From Rhynchopus sp. YZ270_cl-10 (taxonomy: Eukaryota; Euglenozoa; Diplonemea; Diplonemida; Diplonemidae): a stretch of 64,000 nt of DNA. Position 1 is the stretch's first letter; the number at the start of each line of letters is the position of its first letter. Below the pieces are notes generated by a model. It was not told where the DNA came from. It worked only from the letters and a program-made list of their open reading frames with translations, and ran no database searches. The DNA lies in assembly GCA_964035575.1 (NCBI GenBank), contig OZ037839.1, positions 1,116,001 to 1,180,000 on the forward strand, written 5' to 3'. Shown here piece by piece: positions 1 through 11,673 of the stretch. The position numbers were made by a program, and so were the translations under genes.

Positions 1-410
1 CGGCTCCTCAAAAAAGATGACACGCGGCTCGGGGAGGTCATCCCAATCATGTGGGCGATCGGGAAGTACACCGAGAACCTGCTCGTGCCGGCCGACCTGC
101 AAGTGAAGGTGGACGCAGTGAAAGCATCACTTAATAAACGTCGGGAGCGGTACGAACAGTGCCCCGCGACGTTGGTGGCGATGATCCTCCATCCACTACG
201 TCGAAGAAGAGCCAGGAGACGCGCCCCAGTGTCTCACGCCTTTCCTCTTTCCTGAAGGCGTTTGACCCGAGGGATTACCTCGTGAAGGCTGAAGCAGCCG
301 TCAAGACCTTAGGAGGACAAGAAGCACTCTCCGAGTTGGCGAACTTCTTGACGAAGGAGGGGCAGTACCAGTCTCAGTCAATCTGGTCTAGCGCTCCTAA
401 CAAGAAGGTG
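1..410 (+). pseudogene. hAT-like transposase C-terminal remnant
   Basis: The frame open from base 1 reads about 75 residues that resemble the part of hAT/BED-finger transposases before the conserved '(L/H)DPR(F/Y)K' motif: an IP-rich helix (GEVIPIMWAIGKY), a helix ending in KRRERYEQ, then ATLVAMILHP. Around 190-240 the similarity moves to another frame (FDPRDYLVKAEAAVKTLGGQ, then ELANFLTKEGQYQSQSIW), so the copy carries at least one frameshift. It is cut by the window edge on the left and ends in a poly-T run at about 418-447. The assignment rests on the general hAT pattern only; no catalytic residue is visible here. A host gene fragment cannot be excluded. Confidence 0.4.
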
Positions 411-418
411 TGGTTTTG

Positions 419-451
<33 letters not shown>

Positions 452-520
452 GGTATTTACTCTCGTCTCTTTAGCGCTGCCGAAGCAGTGTGGCTGCTCT
501 TTTTTTGTTCTATCCAGAGT

Positions 521-548
521 AAACCCGGGACCGTGTCCCGGGTTTTTT
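521..548 (+). other. Perfect hairpin followed by a T run
   Basis: An 11-bp stem (AAACCCGGGAC, loop CGT, GTCCCGGGTTT) runs directly into six T residues. It lies just downstream of the transposase remnant. It has the shape of an intrinsic terminator or a transposon 3' hairpin; in a eukaryote the second reading is more natural. No function is shown. Confidence 0.5.
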
Positions 549-1133
549 CTTATCCTTTTTGATTAAATTCATACAGCCCGAAGACTGGTGGTGCATTACA
601 GGGAAGCTGCTGAAGGGAGTACACCTGCCAAAACTAGGGGGGAAAATATTGCAGAATTGTTCCGCATTCTGCGAATCAGGAGAGATTCTTCTCCACAATC
701 GGGAGGATAAGTGGCGGTAGGGAATCCCTACAGATCCCCCGGCTCCACAAGCTGGGAGCGGTGAGCACTTGCCTGAAGGACAAGCTGAACAGGGCAAAGT
801 GATTAAAATTGTGTTTCCTTTTTTTTGAAAAAAAGGAGGGAGAGGGTCGGGGGAACTGTGACTATCAATAACCATCAATAAACGCCACTCTCTTTGTATG
901 GTGGTGTTATGTGCGAAAACTCAGTGTGAAGTGTACGTCTTTTATCGGTCTTTTATGTCTTTTATTATTTCTTTTTTCGATTTTCAGGGACCCTCAGGTG
1001 TAATGGGGTGAAAGTATGTGAAGGTGGGTGTTAGTGCGGTACCCAATACAGAAATATATCCGTTCCGCTTTATCAGATCTCGACGTTTGTTGCATTGCAC
1101 GCTTCCACAGGGGTTGGGAGACTCGCAGTAGGA
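549..1133. other. Unassigned intergenic DNA
   Basis: No convincing coding frame, RNA gene or terminal repeat is visible. The stretch near 995-1045 (gtaatggggtgaaagtatgtgaa, then a GGTACCC-like motif) recurs in related form near 22025-22085, so part of it is a dispersed repeat. Confidence 0.4.
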
Positions 1134-1451
1134 TCAGTCTTTCTCATGCACAATATTAATATTCAATCCCACTACGTGGCGAGTTCCTTGAGTCATCGGA
1201 TCCTTAAACGCAGGAGCCTGAAACTCACCAGGGACCGGAGCACCACCGATGAAGCTTGCCATTTGGTTTATGTTCTGAGCAGAGTTGTCCACGTAGAGCG
1301 ACACAGTTTTCTCACTTTGCCATCCGTAATGTCTCTTCAACTGTGACGTCGCACCGGCATCTGCTGCAAGGCACGCACTTGTACGTCTCAGTGTGTGGTG
1401 AGGGACAAAAGCAGTTCCTCGTGCTGTATGGATCCCGCGGGAAAAATGACA
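1134..1451 (-). pseudogene. Crypton-like tyrosine recombinase, C-terminal fragment
   Basis: Read on the minus strand, the open frame from 1451 to the stop at 1134 carries the C-terminal catalytic boxes of a tyrosine recombinase. HTLRRTSACLAADAG is the H-x-x-R box; LKRHYGWQSEKTVSLYVD supplies the second histidine, the GW pair and the nucleophilic tyrosine. The RH-x-GW-x-S...Y pattern is closest to Crypton-type recombinases, which are DNA transposons, and differs from the recombinase of the retroelement at the right end of this window. The N-terminal half, with the first catalytic arginine, is not found just upstream, so this is either the last exon of a longer gene or a fragment. A possible splice acceptor (TTGCAG) lies at 1364-1369 inside the frame. 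Confidence is good for a tyrosine recombinase and moderate for Crypton. Confidence 0.55.
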
Positions 1452-1675
1452 TTATTTTTATCGGTAAAAAATAGTCGTTTTTGTGAGTGGAACAAAAGTT
1501 TTTTGCCTGGCTGACATTGGCGAAGGAATTTTGCATTTTTGACCACCACAGATTACACGTTGTTTTACGTGTTTGTGTCTGCACTTATGCGTACAAGAAG
1601 CATGCCACCGGTGTTAACTTTTTACTGGCGTGGCTGCATAACCGATTCCCCATGGTTCTACCGTGTTTCTACCAG

Positions 1676-2219
1676 TACACAGGTACACAGGTACACAGGT
1701 ACACAGGTACACAGGTACACAGGTACACAGGTACACAGGTACACAGGTACACAGGTACACAGGTACACAGGTACACAGGTACACAGGTACACAGGTACAC
1801 AGGTACACAGGTACACAGGTACACAGGTACACAGGTACACAGGTACACAGGTACACAGGTACACAGGTACACAGGTACACAGGTACACAGGTACACAGGT
1901 ACACAGGTACACAGGTACACAGGTACACAGGTACACAGGTACACAGGTACACAGGTACACAGGTACACAGGTACACAGGTACACAGGTACACAGGTACAC
2001 AGGTACACAGGTACACAGGTACACAGGTACACAGGTACACAGGTACACAGGTACACAGGTACACAGGTACACAGGTACACAGGTACACAGGTACACAGGT
2101 ACACAGGTACACAGGTACACAGGTACACAGGTACACAGGTACACAGGTACACAGGTACACAGGTACACAGGTACACAGGTACACAGGTACACAGGTACAC
2201 AGGTACACAGGTACACAGG
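1676..2219. repeat. Perfect minisatellite (TACACAGG)x68
   Basis: 68 consecutive identical 8-bp units, 544 bp, with no interruption. Because 8 is not a multiple of 3, all six frames are open through it, so long 'proteins' predicted here are artefacts. The lack of sequence variation implies recent expansion or continuous homogenisation. Confidence 0.98.
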
Positions 2220-2285
2220 TCCATGGTCGTCGGCGTGTCCAGCACCTTGTCCACCAGTGACAGCGTCCAACAGCGCTTGTAACGC

Positions 2286-2517
2286 ACAGTACCTACAGTA
2301 CCTACAGTACCTACAGTACCTACAGTACCTACAGTACCTACAGTACCTACAGTACCTACAGTACCTACAGTACCTACAGTACCTACAGTACCTACAGTAC
2401 CTACAGTACCTACAGTACCTACAGTACCTACAGTACCTACAGTACCTACAGTACCTACAGTACCTACAGTACCTACAGTACCTACAGTACCTACAGTACC
2501 TACAGTACCTACAGTAC
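2286..2517. repeat. Perfect minisatellite (ACAGTACCT)x25
   Basis: 25 identical 9-bp units plus a partial unit. It is separated from the 68-copy TACACAGG array by only 66 bp of non-repetitive DNA. Both units contain an AGGT/AGTAC-type core, but the arrays are distinct in period and sequence. Confidence 0.97.
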
Positions 2518-2872
2518 ACAGTGTTCAACTTTTACAAGGCGGGGAAAATTTTTTTGGGGGCTGATTCGCACTTTTTCCGCACTTTTTCAGCACTTTTCCG
2601 CACTTTTTGCTCCCCCCTTTTCAGCCACACCATCTTAGGTCACAATTTTTTGAAATGTTGCGTACCGTGCGCCAGAAAGTTCTGATATCATGACCGCCGT
2701 TTCTTCTTGTACTGAGGGAAGGTTCCGTGGAAAAAACATGAGAAGGGGTTGGTTTAGTTCTTGATGTACTGCAGCGTTTCCTGTGCTGCGGGGTAGGGGG
2801 CGATGACACATAATTGTGCACGATGACAACACGATTTCGCTTTTTTTGTTTTTTTAGTGGTAGTTTGTGTAC
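2518..2872. other. Unassigned DNA left of duplication block A
   Basis: No gene is seen. The segment near 2650-2672 (TTGCGTACCGTGCGCC) is a fragment of the dispersed 'GCGTACCGTG' repeat family described at 32672. The region ends exactly where the large duplication begins. Confidence 0.4.
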
Positions 2873-3274
2873 TCAAAATAACGGAGGGAAAAGTCATCCC
2901 CAAAGACCCCGAATCCCAAAATTGTGACCGGTTCCCAGTGACCCATCAAAGTTGGGTGTGGGGTGCAGTTACTCGACACACCCTCAAACCCCCCTCTGAA
3001 CACGAAAGCTTCCCCGGAAAGTCAATCACACTCGATCGCGTGCAATCGCAGTGCATTGAACTCTTACAGTATGTGCACACCACACCTGCAAGAGATGAGA
3101 AGACGTGAAGCAACCCCACCGCCGTCGTGAGGGCTTCCAAAACCATGTAGGTCATTGTTCCCCTTTCCTTTGGCTCGATTAATGTTGGCCTGAAAACGGG
3201 GAGGAGCACACTGGGTAGAAACCTACTGCACAACAAACCACGGTACGCATACCACACCAGGGTTGCTTCCCCCC

Positions 3275-3689
3275 CGGTGTCTTGATCCTCTCGCTCTCCT
3301 CACGCTTGCCCATTGTTCACCCAGTTTCCACTAAAATATCGTGTCCACTCGAACACCTGTCGCCTGACCACACCTCCCCATCCCTCGGCCGTCCTCCAAC
3401 CGCACTGCACGACGCTCTGTGCCAGTCGCAGTTGTCGACAACGAATGCGAAGAGATGCTGTGCACAGCGTGAATGCCACATCCTGTGTAGATGAACTCTA
3501 CCCAAGGCTGCTGACGGGGTGTCAGCAGGCAGACACAAAAGAAGCAACCTTGCAACACCAACGAGCCTCACGCAAAAGAAAGAACGGGACAAAAAGCACC
3601 AAGCCATCACGAGTTGAAAGCTCTGCTTTGACCCACCACAGACCCGCTGTGTCCCTCCCATGCTGTCCACAGCACTGCCCCCACCCTCA
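3275..3689. repeat. 415-bp internal repeat, copy 1 of block A
   Basis: This segment begins CGGTGTCTTGATCCTCTCG and recurs at 8311-8725 in direct orientation with only a few substitutions; the second block contributes two further copies. Its last 80 bp (from GAGTTGAAAGCTCTGC to CCCCCACCCTCA) also occur alone near 4835-4905 and 10796-10876, so that part is an independent dispersed module. No coding function is apparent. Confidence 0.9.
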
Positions 3690-5352
3690 CCAACGCCACC
3701 AATAACCCTGTACAGAGCACAGCCTCATCCACCCTACCTGCCCGCCACCTCACAAGCGTCACTCAACCTCTCATTCTCAGACCGTTCACAAACGCAGCAC
3801 CGACACCCTGCTCTCTCGTGTGTCACAAGCCTTGCCCCCTCCTCGTCTTTGCTGGCAGCACATAACCCAAAAGGTCCCCTCCCATCCCCAACGTTCTCAT
3901 CAGCAGTTTTGGAGCCTTTCAAATGAGGGCCTCCGTTTTCTACTTTATTGTTTGTCCCTCTCCACCTGGCTCTCATTGACCCACACCCACCCCAAATGAC
4001 TGCATTGTGCATGGCATGCAGTGTGGTGTGTTGATCAGAACACAGCCATCATTACCCACCCCACCCGCAAGCAGCACAACCCTCTCACCTAGACACCACC
4101 CGCAACACACAATACGTGACGCCCTTCGCTCGTTCTCCCTCCTCACGCGACACACAACGCTTCAAACAAACCCAACAACACTGCACGCCCACCACGCCTG
4201 CACCCTGCTTGGAACCTCCCCTCCCCTCCCTACGTCGCATGCTTGCGGTTCCGTGCAAGGCAACAAAACAGTGCAACACCTTGAACACCAAGTGTGCAGG
4301 TGGTGTGCCAGGCTGCAAACACCACCATCCACCCACAACAACACAACACCAGCGCCAAACCACCCACCCCGTCTAGCATACACAGCCGTGCACCACCAAG
4401 ACGCACACCGGAGCAGTCGTGGTGTGCGCTGCCACTTTGCTGCAATGCATCCCACCTGCCAGTTGCGGATACGCGAAGTGCAGCACAGCACCACCCACCT
4501 ACCGTACAGCAAACACCACCCAGGATGTGTTACGTGTATGGTGTCACCACCCCCCACCACCACTCCCCATTTCCCCAAACCAGCCTTGCACCTCACCGCA
4601 ATAGCGCACCACACCCTCATGGATCCCAACGCTCTTCTCGCTTCGCAAAAGCACACTCTAGCATCTAAAAGACCCGTCTGTAAGGTATTGCAAAATGCAA
4701 AGACCCACTCTGCCAAAGCGTCCTGTGTAGATGAACTCTACCCAAGGTTTCTGACGGGGTGTCAGCAGGCAGAGGGGCCGCGTAATCGCCACAAGCAAGA
4801 ACGGGACAAAAATAAAATGCACCAAGCTATCACGAGTTGAAAGCTCTGCTTTGACCCACCACAGACCCGCTGTGTCCCTCCCATGCTGTCCATAGCACTG
4901 CCCCCATGCTGATCCATGCTCTCAATGCTCTATATCCTGACGACCTTCGCGCGCGCTCATCCATACAACCACAGGAAGGAGAGGGGAGGAAGGTGGGCGC
5001 CGCAGGTGAAAAAGAAAAACTGATATCTGAGTTTTAGCTAGTCTGATAAACGAAAGAAACGAAATCAGAAAAATAATTTTTCGTTGATTGCACCAAATTT
5101 TTGTGGAGTGTGTCGGGACAAAAACAAAAACTTTTCTATGAATAAGTTGTGTCGTGTTGGTGTCGCTCTCACCAAAAATTCGGGCACCCTCAGATACGTT
5201 TTCATTTCCTCCCCTCCAACCTTTGCAAGGCAGTTGTTTCAAAAAAGCAAAACCAAAAAAAAAATGCACTATTCGCAGTTTTGCCAATACAGTACTGTAT
5301 GTGCTTTTGTTTTTATGAAGACAGCAAGAGCGCCGCAGGCGCACGGTACGCT

Positions 5353-6957
5353 ACTTTTGTCCTTCAATCCTGCCAGAAACTGTCAAAAGTGCCTGCCAAA
5401 TTATTACGGACATGACTGTGATGTTCATTGCACCGACGACGTCACATGCCGTGGCAATGGTCAATGTGATGCCAGCGGGAAGTGCCTGTGTGAGGATAAG
5501 TACAACGCAACCGCGGATTGCGGGAACCAAGCATCGGTTTTTTTTTTTTGCGATCCACATTTCTCCAACGCTGACAACGAAGAGCACGACTTCCATGGTG
5601 CTGACGCTTCTGGATACTACGCGTACACAGCTGACGATGTGGGTGTGACTACTTGGCACTACTTCTGCGACGAAAAGCTTCAGAAAGGCATGACTTGTGT
5701 GGAGCGCGTGGCCATCCTACAGAAGAGCAACGGGGACGTGCTCGGGTTCAAGAGGACAGACAGGGATGGTGACTTCTGTCAAGCTGACGTCGTGCCAAGG
5801 GTCGTTTATGAACCTGGCCTCGTGCCCTCGATGGTGCTCTCAGCAGCATGCGGTGCGAGGCACCGAAGCACGAACGTGGTGCGACGGTGGCTCTGCTGGA
5901 CTCGGCTGGGCGTGTCAAAATGCTTCTCACTGTGTGGAATATGGATTTCGGGGATCCGCTTCTCAGCTTCTCCCTTCAGGTCAACGCCGCTCTTTTCGAG
6001 GAGCATTCGCTTGCGCTGCGCTCCAGGAAGGCATGTGGTACATGGTATGCGTAGTGTGTTTGCACTACGTGCCAGGTGAGGGCTGCACCAACCATATGAT
6101 TGACTCGCTCATGTTCAAGGAGCAGGGGAGCGAGAAGTCCTGCTTCTGCCCGAGCGAGGCGAACCACCTCCCGTCAGACAAGCACCCCTGCACCTGGGAA
6201 GGCACTTGGCAGGCTTGTAGAGTTGCGCGAGGTACTGACACTGAGAACGTTGGCCCGCTGACGTTCGGTGACGAAGCCACCCTGATTGAGGCACGTGTAC
6301 GGATGCGGAGTGCAACGAAGTGGGCACGCATTGTCGACTTTGGGAACGGTGCACAGGGGAGCGTCGTTCTGCCAGAGAAGGCTGTCGAAGAAGCTGGGCT
6401 TTGAGACACATTCCTTCGATGCGTGCAACACAGCACAGGGGAGGCGGGTGAATTCATCTGTCGCATTGCCTGAGGAAGAGGACGTGTGGACGTGGTGCGT
6501 TCACACTAACTAAAGAAGGGGTGGCACAACAACGAACAGGTGGCGCAGGTGCGTGGGTGGCACTGCCTGAGTTTGGTACACGTGTGGAGAACCATGTGAG
6601 GACACCGAAGAAGAGAAGCGGGGATGGCTGGGACGGAGACATCGAGTACCTGACCTTCAGCACCTGCTTCGTGCACTCGCCTGCACTCCCCTCTGAGTGG
6701 TGCCTCAACCTCCCGAAAGCGAAGCACCCTGTGTCTCCTGGGGAGGTGCTCGGGCGGTTTGTGCAGGTCGAGGAAGCGTAGCCAGGGGCAGCGATGTTGG
6801 CCCGCTCACGTTTGGTGACGGGGCCATCATGATTGAGGCACGTGTGCAGATGCGGAGTGCAACGAAGTAGGCCAGCATCATCGACTTTGGGAACGGTACT
6901 GCAAAGGGGAACGTCGTGTTCGGGCAGAGAAGCGTATCGCAGAAGCTGAGCTTTGAG
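5353..6957 (+). pseudogene. Broken EGF / LamG-like surface-protein gene (block A)
   Basis: A cysteine-rich segment at about 5377-5520 reads as a laminin/EGF-type module: NYYGHDCDVHC, then GNGQCDASGKCLCEDKY. Acidic and aromatic sequence follows up to about 5830. Further 3', pieces in other frames resemble the LamG/concanavalin-like jelly-roll fold: GPLTFGDEATLIEARV followed by WARIVDFGNG near 6250-6360. A second, degenerate version of the same motif lies near 6800-6910. The pieces sit in different frames with stops between them, and no start, signal peptide or introns that would reunite them could be found. I read this as a decayed gene for a secreted or surface EGF-LamG protein, carried in both duplication blocks with the same damage. 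An intron-rich gene with very short exons is a less likely alternative. Confidence 0.55.
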
Positions 6958-7494
6958 TCGCACAAGAGAGCAGAAACCCAAAAACACAAAAGGGGGAGGG
7001 CAAGGGGAGTCACAACATCTCTCTCGACACCGTGGCAAGCACGACACCGCTTTTATCGCCGAAAATAAAGTACAAATCGAAGAAAGTCTGATGGCAGACT
7101 TGGCTGCTTCAGTCAAGCCGGGTGACGGCCAGCGGTCTCATGACAGGCATTTGCGCAGGTTGTGCAAAGCACCACAACAGATGCCCTCTTCATCCCTAGC
7201 AAAGCCTTCGTCACGACAGGGATAATTGACGATCTTTGCTCTCCTCTCCCCGGTTGTGGCGAATGATGTCGTTACGGAGACAAGGATGAAGTTGTTTGAT
7301 GAGGATGGGGCGAAATGGGGAAATCGCAAAAACCCGTAGTACTTAGTACTCAGGAAAACAGGGCCAAAAAAAAGCTCGGGACTTTTTGGGACTTTTGGGA
7401 TTTTTGGGCCGCGACAGAGCGAGCCCTGTACTAACTGTGGGACGTCCTGTCGCGTCGGATCAGGCTGACTAAGGGGTATGTGTGCTGATCCACC

Positions 7495-7655
7495 CTAGCC
7501 ATAGTGTGCGGGCGAGCCGTTTTGGGCGAGTCTCGCCCACCCCAGATTTTCAGGGAAAACTCGCCTAAATTTGGGTGCAAATCCTGATGCGCACATTCAC
7601 CTTGGGGGTGAAAATGGAGGGCGGGGGTGACTGATGATAACATGCCACTCGAAAA
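7495..7655. mobile_element. Truncated CTAG-flanked 'GCGAG' element
   Basis: CTAG at 7495-7498 is followed by CCATAGTGTGCGGGCGAG, the terminus of the element family at 41296-42136. The match continues through 'aaatcctg.tgc.cac' and the 'ggagggcgggggtgactgatga' segment to about 7655. The opposite terminus is missing, so this is a one-ended copy. The duplicate lies at 28625-28785. Confidence 0.7.
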
Positions 7656-8310
7656 CACAAAAATTTATTTCCCAACCCAACAACACTGATAAAGCGTGAA
7701 AGAGAATAAATAAAAGCAAAGCGCCCCCAATCCCCCTGTACCCTCAGTTTCCCAAAATTCGTTTATCGTTCAGCGAATTCGAATGTTCCACGAATTCTAT
7801 AAATCGAATTATATAACCCAAACCCAAACCACGTAGTTCTCACATTACGGTTCCCTTCTCTTCTGCAGCACACAGCCTCTCACCTCTCAACAGACGAGGC
7901 AAAGGCAGCTAAAAAATAGCGTCCCCAGACAACTGAACAGGGTCGGCCTCAGCACTGTGGGTGCAGCTGTGTCCATACACAGAAGAACCCCGCAGAGCCG
8001 ACGGTCCTAGGACTCTGATGCGCTGAGGGGCTGGGCAGGACTCAAGGGTACAGTCATTGAACACTGCTACACAGCAGTAAGGTCGCCTGGCTGCCCTCAT
8101 TGAAAGCATCCTCGCCTTTGACATCAGCAGATGAAAGTAACTGGCAGTACGACCATAATAGAAGACACACCAGTGTCTATGGCAAGACAAGCTTCCCCCC
8201 AGCCCCAAGTCCCAAACCGAATGAGAGTGCCACAGGTGGCTCTCCCACAGCCAGTACCACACCCCAAAGAGAGAGAACTCAGTAAGGACCCTGCCGTCCC
8301 AGTTGCCCCT

Positions 8311-8725
8311 CGGTGTCTTGATCCTCTCGCTCTCCTCACGCTTGCCCATTGTTCACCCAGTTTCCACCAAAATGTCGTGTCCACTCGAACACCTGTCGCC
8401 TGACCACACCTCCCCATCCCTCGGCCGTCCTCCAACCGCACTGCACGACGCTCTGTGCCAGTCGCAGTTGTCGACAACGAATGCGAAGAGATGCTGTGCA
8501 CAGCGTGAATGCCACATCCTGTGTAGATGAACTCTACCCAAGGCTGCTGACGGGGTGTCAGCAGGCAGACACAAAAGAAGCAACCTTGCAACACCAACGA
8601 GCCTCACGCAAAAGAAAGACCGGGACAAAAAGCACCAAGCCATCACGAGTTGAAAGCTCTGCTTTGACCCACCACAGACCCGCTGTGTCCCTCCCATGCT
8701 GTCCACAGCACTGCCCCCACCCTCA
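8311..8725. repeat. 415-bp internal repeat, copy 2 of block A
   Basis: Direct repeat of 3275-3689 at an offset of 5036 bases. The flanks differ completely on both sides, so the unit itself has been copied. It ends at CCACCCTCA, after which the two copies diverge at once. Confidence 0.9.
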
Positions 8726-11002
8726 GGAATGCTCCCAATACTCTCCTGCATCTGCCGTACACTGCGTCACATGCCTGTCCTTGCATGGAAGAACGCCAAG
8801 GTGCTCTCGTGCTGCAACCACAGACAAGCTGAGGCGCGAGACAATGCACGAAAGCACCCCACGGCCAGCCACAGTTTCCCCTCTCCCATCACCACACCAC
8901 AAACGGTGGAAGCGCCCCACCCAAACCCCCCCACACTCACACTGCACCTCCCTGCCCACACCCAACCCCCTAACCCACAGACCTTCACCAACCTGCGACA
9001 TCAATACCTGACAAGCAGTCATCTGAGCCAAAGTGGCAAATGGAAAACAATGCGTTTCAGCCGGAAAACACGAAAATGCTCGAGAGACTCGTTACTCTTT
9101 GCTTGTTACTCAAAAGGCTAAAAACGGGAAGGGGAAAATCTTAACGTACACTCTCTGTTGATTCTAAAACGGGGGAGGATAAAAAAGCGCGAAAGGCAAA
9201 TTGGGGAAGAGGTTAGATATGTTGGACATGTCAAATGGCATGTCCCCGAAAAATTAAAGGTTGTTTGTTGTTCGCTTCCAGGGTGCGTCAGTGGTACAAC
9301 AAGCGGGGAGGTGGATACGCAGAGCGCGACTGTTCACGAGGGTCTCGAGCATTTTGTCAAATACTATGTGTTTATTGAAAATGATCCAAACTGCTCAAAA
9401 CACCGTTTATCTGCGGAGAATGTGTCAAAGGAGTCGAAGGAGTGTTCGTGGTGGAGGTCGGGGTACGGTGAGCAGAAGTATTGAACTGCAGGAGAAGAGG
9501 TGGAGGAGGGGCTGCACAGACACGAGCAGCAACTGTGCCTCACTGTCGCAACGGCCCATCACCATACCGGCGGTGCTCCACAGGGTATGGACGGACCAAA
9601 CTGCGTTGAAGTTGTCACCGCACGACTGCAGGCCGAACCATGGTACGCAGTAGAAAGGGCTGTGGACCTATTGGCATGGTACGGTACAGTTCGCTGCACA
9701 CCTCATCGGGTGAGGAGCTCTATTGCATGGCTGTCGACTTTAAGAAACGCTTCGGCACATGCCCATACATGCCATATCACTAGCCGAACATCTCGGGTTT
9801 GACCACACTGTCACCACCGTGCTGAGAAAAGCTTATGCTGGAATGAAGCAACGTCAAATGCGATGCGTCTGTCGGCTAACCGTTTCTCCTCACCACCTGC
9901 ATCAGAACAGTAGAACCAGCAGAACAACGAGCTTGACTGCATAGGTGATGGCGTATGCGCAACCGGCAATTGACAATGCAACCCCAAGGCTTCGGGCATC
10001 CAACCACATTGCTACCCGCACCGAGACCTCCTATGGCAGCCTGCAAAGAGTCACGACGCTGCCTACCCCGACACCATCACACCACCATCAACGCAGTGTT
10101 GCTTCTACGACATCCATCACGAGCAAGGCCCAACAACATGGCGTGGAGATAGGTGCCTGCTTGGCAAGGCAGGTCTCTTACAGCAAACGCATACGGAACA
10201 CGGGGCACGTGCCCTCCGTTCCATGTGGTGTAGAAGGGGACACTTCATGACGCATCCATAAGGCCTGATGCGAGGTCTGTGCTGGCCAGAAGGGTAGGCC
10301 CGTGGAGGTGTGTTGCAAGCTGCACCAGCGACGATAACGCCCTCATGGTGTTAATGGGGGCTGTGGGGAGCAAAAGGCTCGCAGGGTGTGTGTGCATGTG
10401 TAATTGCGCTGTGAGGGTGAGAAAGAATGCGAGTCGTACCATAGGTGGGAAATCATTAAAACCTTCCTCCCAACCCCCACCCCCACCCCCACCCCCTGCA
10501 TCATGGAACGATCCTTCTGAATAGTCTGCAGTGATGTAAACACCCACTCACTATGGGCTACATTCTGCACTCAGGAACACCCATACTTGACAAGCAACAC
10601 AGCATCATTGAACCTTGTGGACCTTATAGACCACTGCAAGTCCCCCCCACGCTTGCCCGCCCAAGTCCGCAGGCATCGTATGCACTTCGGCCATCTCTGC
10701 CGAAGTGCCAGCATCCGCATACAGCCAACGTCCCTCATTGTTTCAGAATATGGATCGAACCCTCGTTGTTCCCTGATATGTCTTGTTGTTGGCGACGAGT
10801 TGAAAGCTCTGCTTTGACCCACCACAGACCCGCTGTGTCCCTCCCATGCTGTCCACAGCACTGCCCCCACCCTCAGCAATGCTCCTAATGCTCCCACACA
10901 TCTAAAGTATATGTTACAAGAACTTGACCCCACCCTCACCACAGTGGCACCCGATTAGCACCATCATCACTGAAACAAAAAGCACACCCCCTCTTTTATT
11001 TT

Positions 11003-11673
11003 GGGAAGGCTCGTTTTCCATTTAATCTTACAAAGTAACATCATACATTCCATGGTTCTCCGTATACTTTTTCATATTTTGCACTCAGAAATGTGAGATG
11101 CATATTTTTGATCATCCGACCCCGCAATTGAACGTTTCGAAACGGCCGGAAACGTCTGACCGAGTCAACGTCTGAATCGGTCAGACCGACCGAGTGACCG
11201 GACCTATATAGAACCCTGTAAATACAGTAGGGCACAGACTTGGCGATGATTATACCTAGCTGCGCACACAGGTAAGGCCCTCGTGTATCCTCAAGGAAGT
11301 GTTGGCAAGTGAAAGAACACTGTCGAAAGTGCGGAACATATGTGCAACCTGGTGGAGGGGGTAGTTTTGTGATTAAAAGAAATTGATGCTTTGTGTGGGA
11401 TGGAGTGAAAAATATGGAAGTAACAAAGTGGAATGGTGTGAAGCATGCAAGCGGGATATGAAGCGAAGTGAGGTGAAGTGAGGTGAAGTGAAGGACACGC
11501 AGAGAGCACAAGAGGAACTGTGCCCTTGATCCGACCCCAAAGAAGTGTCCAATGAAGGTGGGTGGTACAGTGGGGATGATTTCTTGCTCACTCAACAAAA
11601 CACTACTCGATCCGCCCAAACACACAGAATAATCCCAACACCCCAATTCCCACTCCCGCTTTCTTTACTGCCG
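11003..11673. other. Unassigned DNA downstream of the broken LRR gene
   Basis: No supported gene. Near 11460-11500 there is a short run of GTGAAGTGAG-like repeats. A segment of 'actctaaatacagta(g/t)ggcacagactt' type near 11215-11240 recurs at about 33195-33245, so part of this is dispersed repeat. The 3' end of the minus-strand LRR gene would lie here. Confidence 0.4.

Larger units (their letters stand above)
2873..11002. repeat. Segmental duplication block A
   Basis: This 8.1-kb block recurs in direct orientation at 24003-32354. Positions 2873 to about 8880 match the second copy at a constant offset of 21130 bases with almost no differences (one seen is C/A at 8620/29750). From about 8880 to 11002 the copies differ by many small indels and substitutions, including about 270 bp present only in the second copy near 31013-31282. 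The block contains two internal 415-bp repeats, a broken EGF/LamG-like gene, a truncated CTAG-element copy and long C/A-rich stretches with no persuasive coding frame. A frame of about 108 codons at 9158 is kept in both copies, but its differences are mostly non-synonymous. Confidence 0.95.

Noticed and set aside
1676-2517. CRISPR array
   Set aside because: No unique spacers; units are strictly tandem, in a eukaryotic context.
1487-2685. Long open frames through the TACACAGG and ACAGTACCT arrays (VHRYTGTQ and QYL repeats)
   Set aside because: Periods of 8 and 9 bp without stops open several frames on both strands; no flanking domain or start context supports translation.
4007-4840. 277-codon plus-strand frame rich in H, P and T (and its copy at 25137)
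   Set aside because: Reflects C/A-rich composition; the opposite strand is equally open, and a dispersed repeat module forms its 3' end.
9158-9484. A 108-codon frame conserved in both duplication blocks
   Set aside because: Of the differences between copies I count about five amino-acid-changing and two silent, so there is no sign of selection on the protein.
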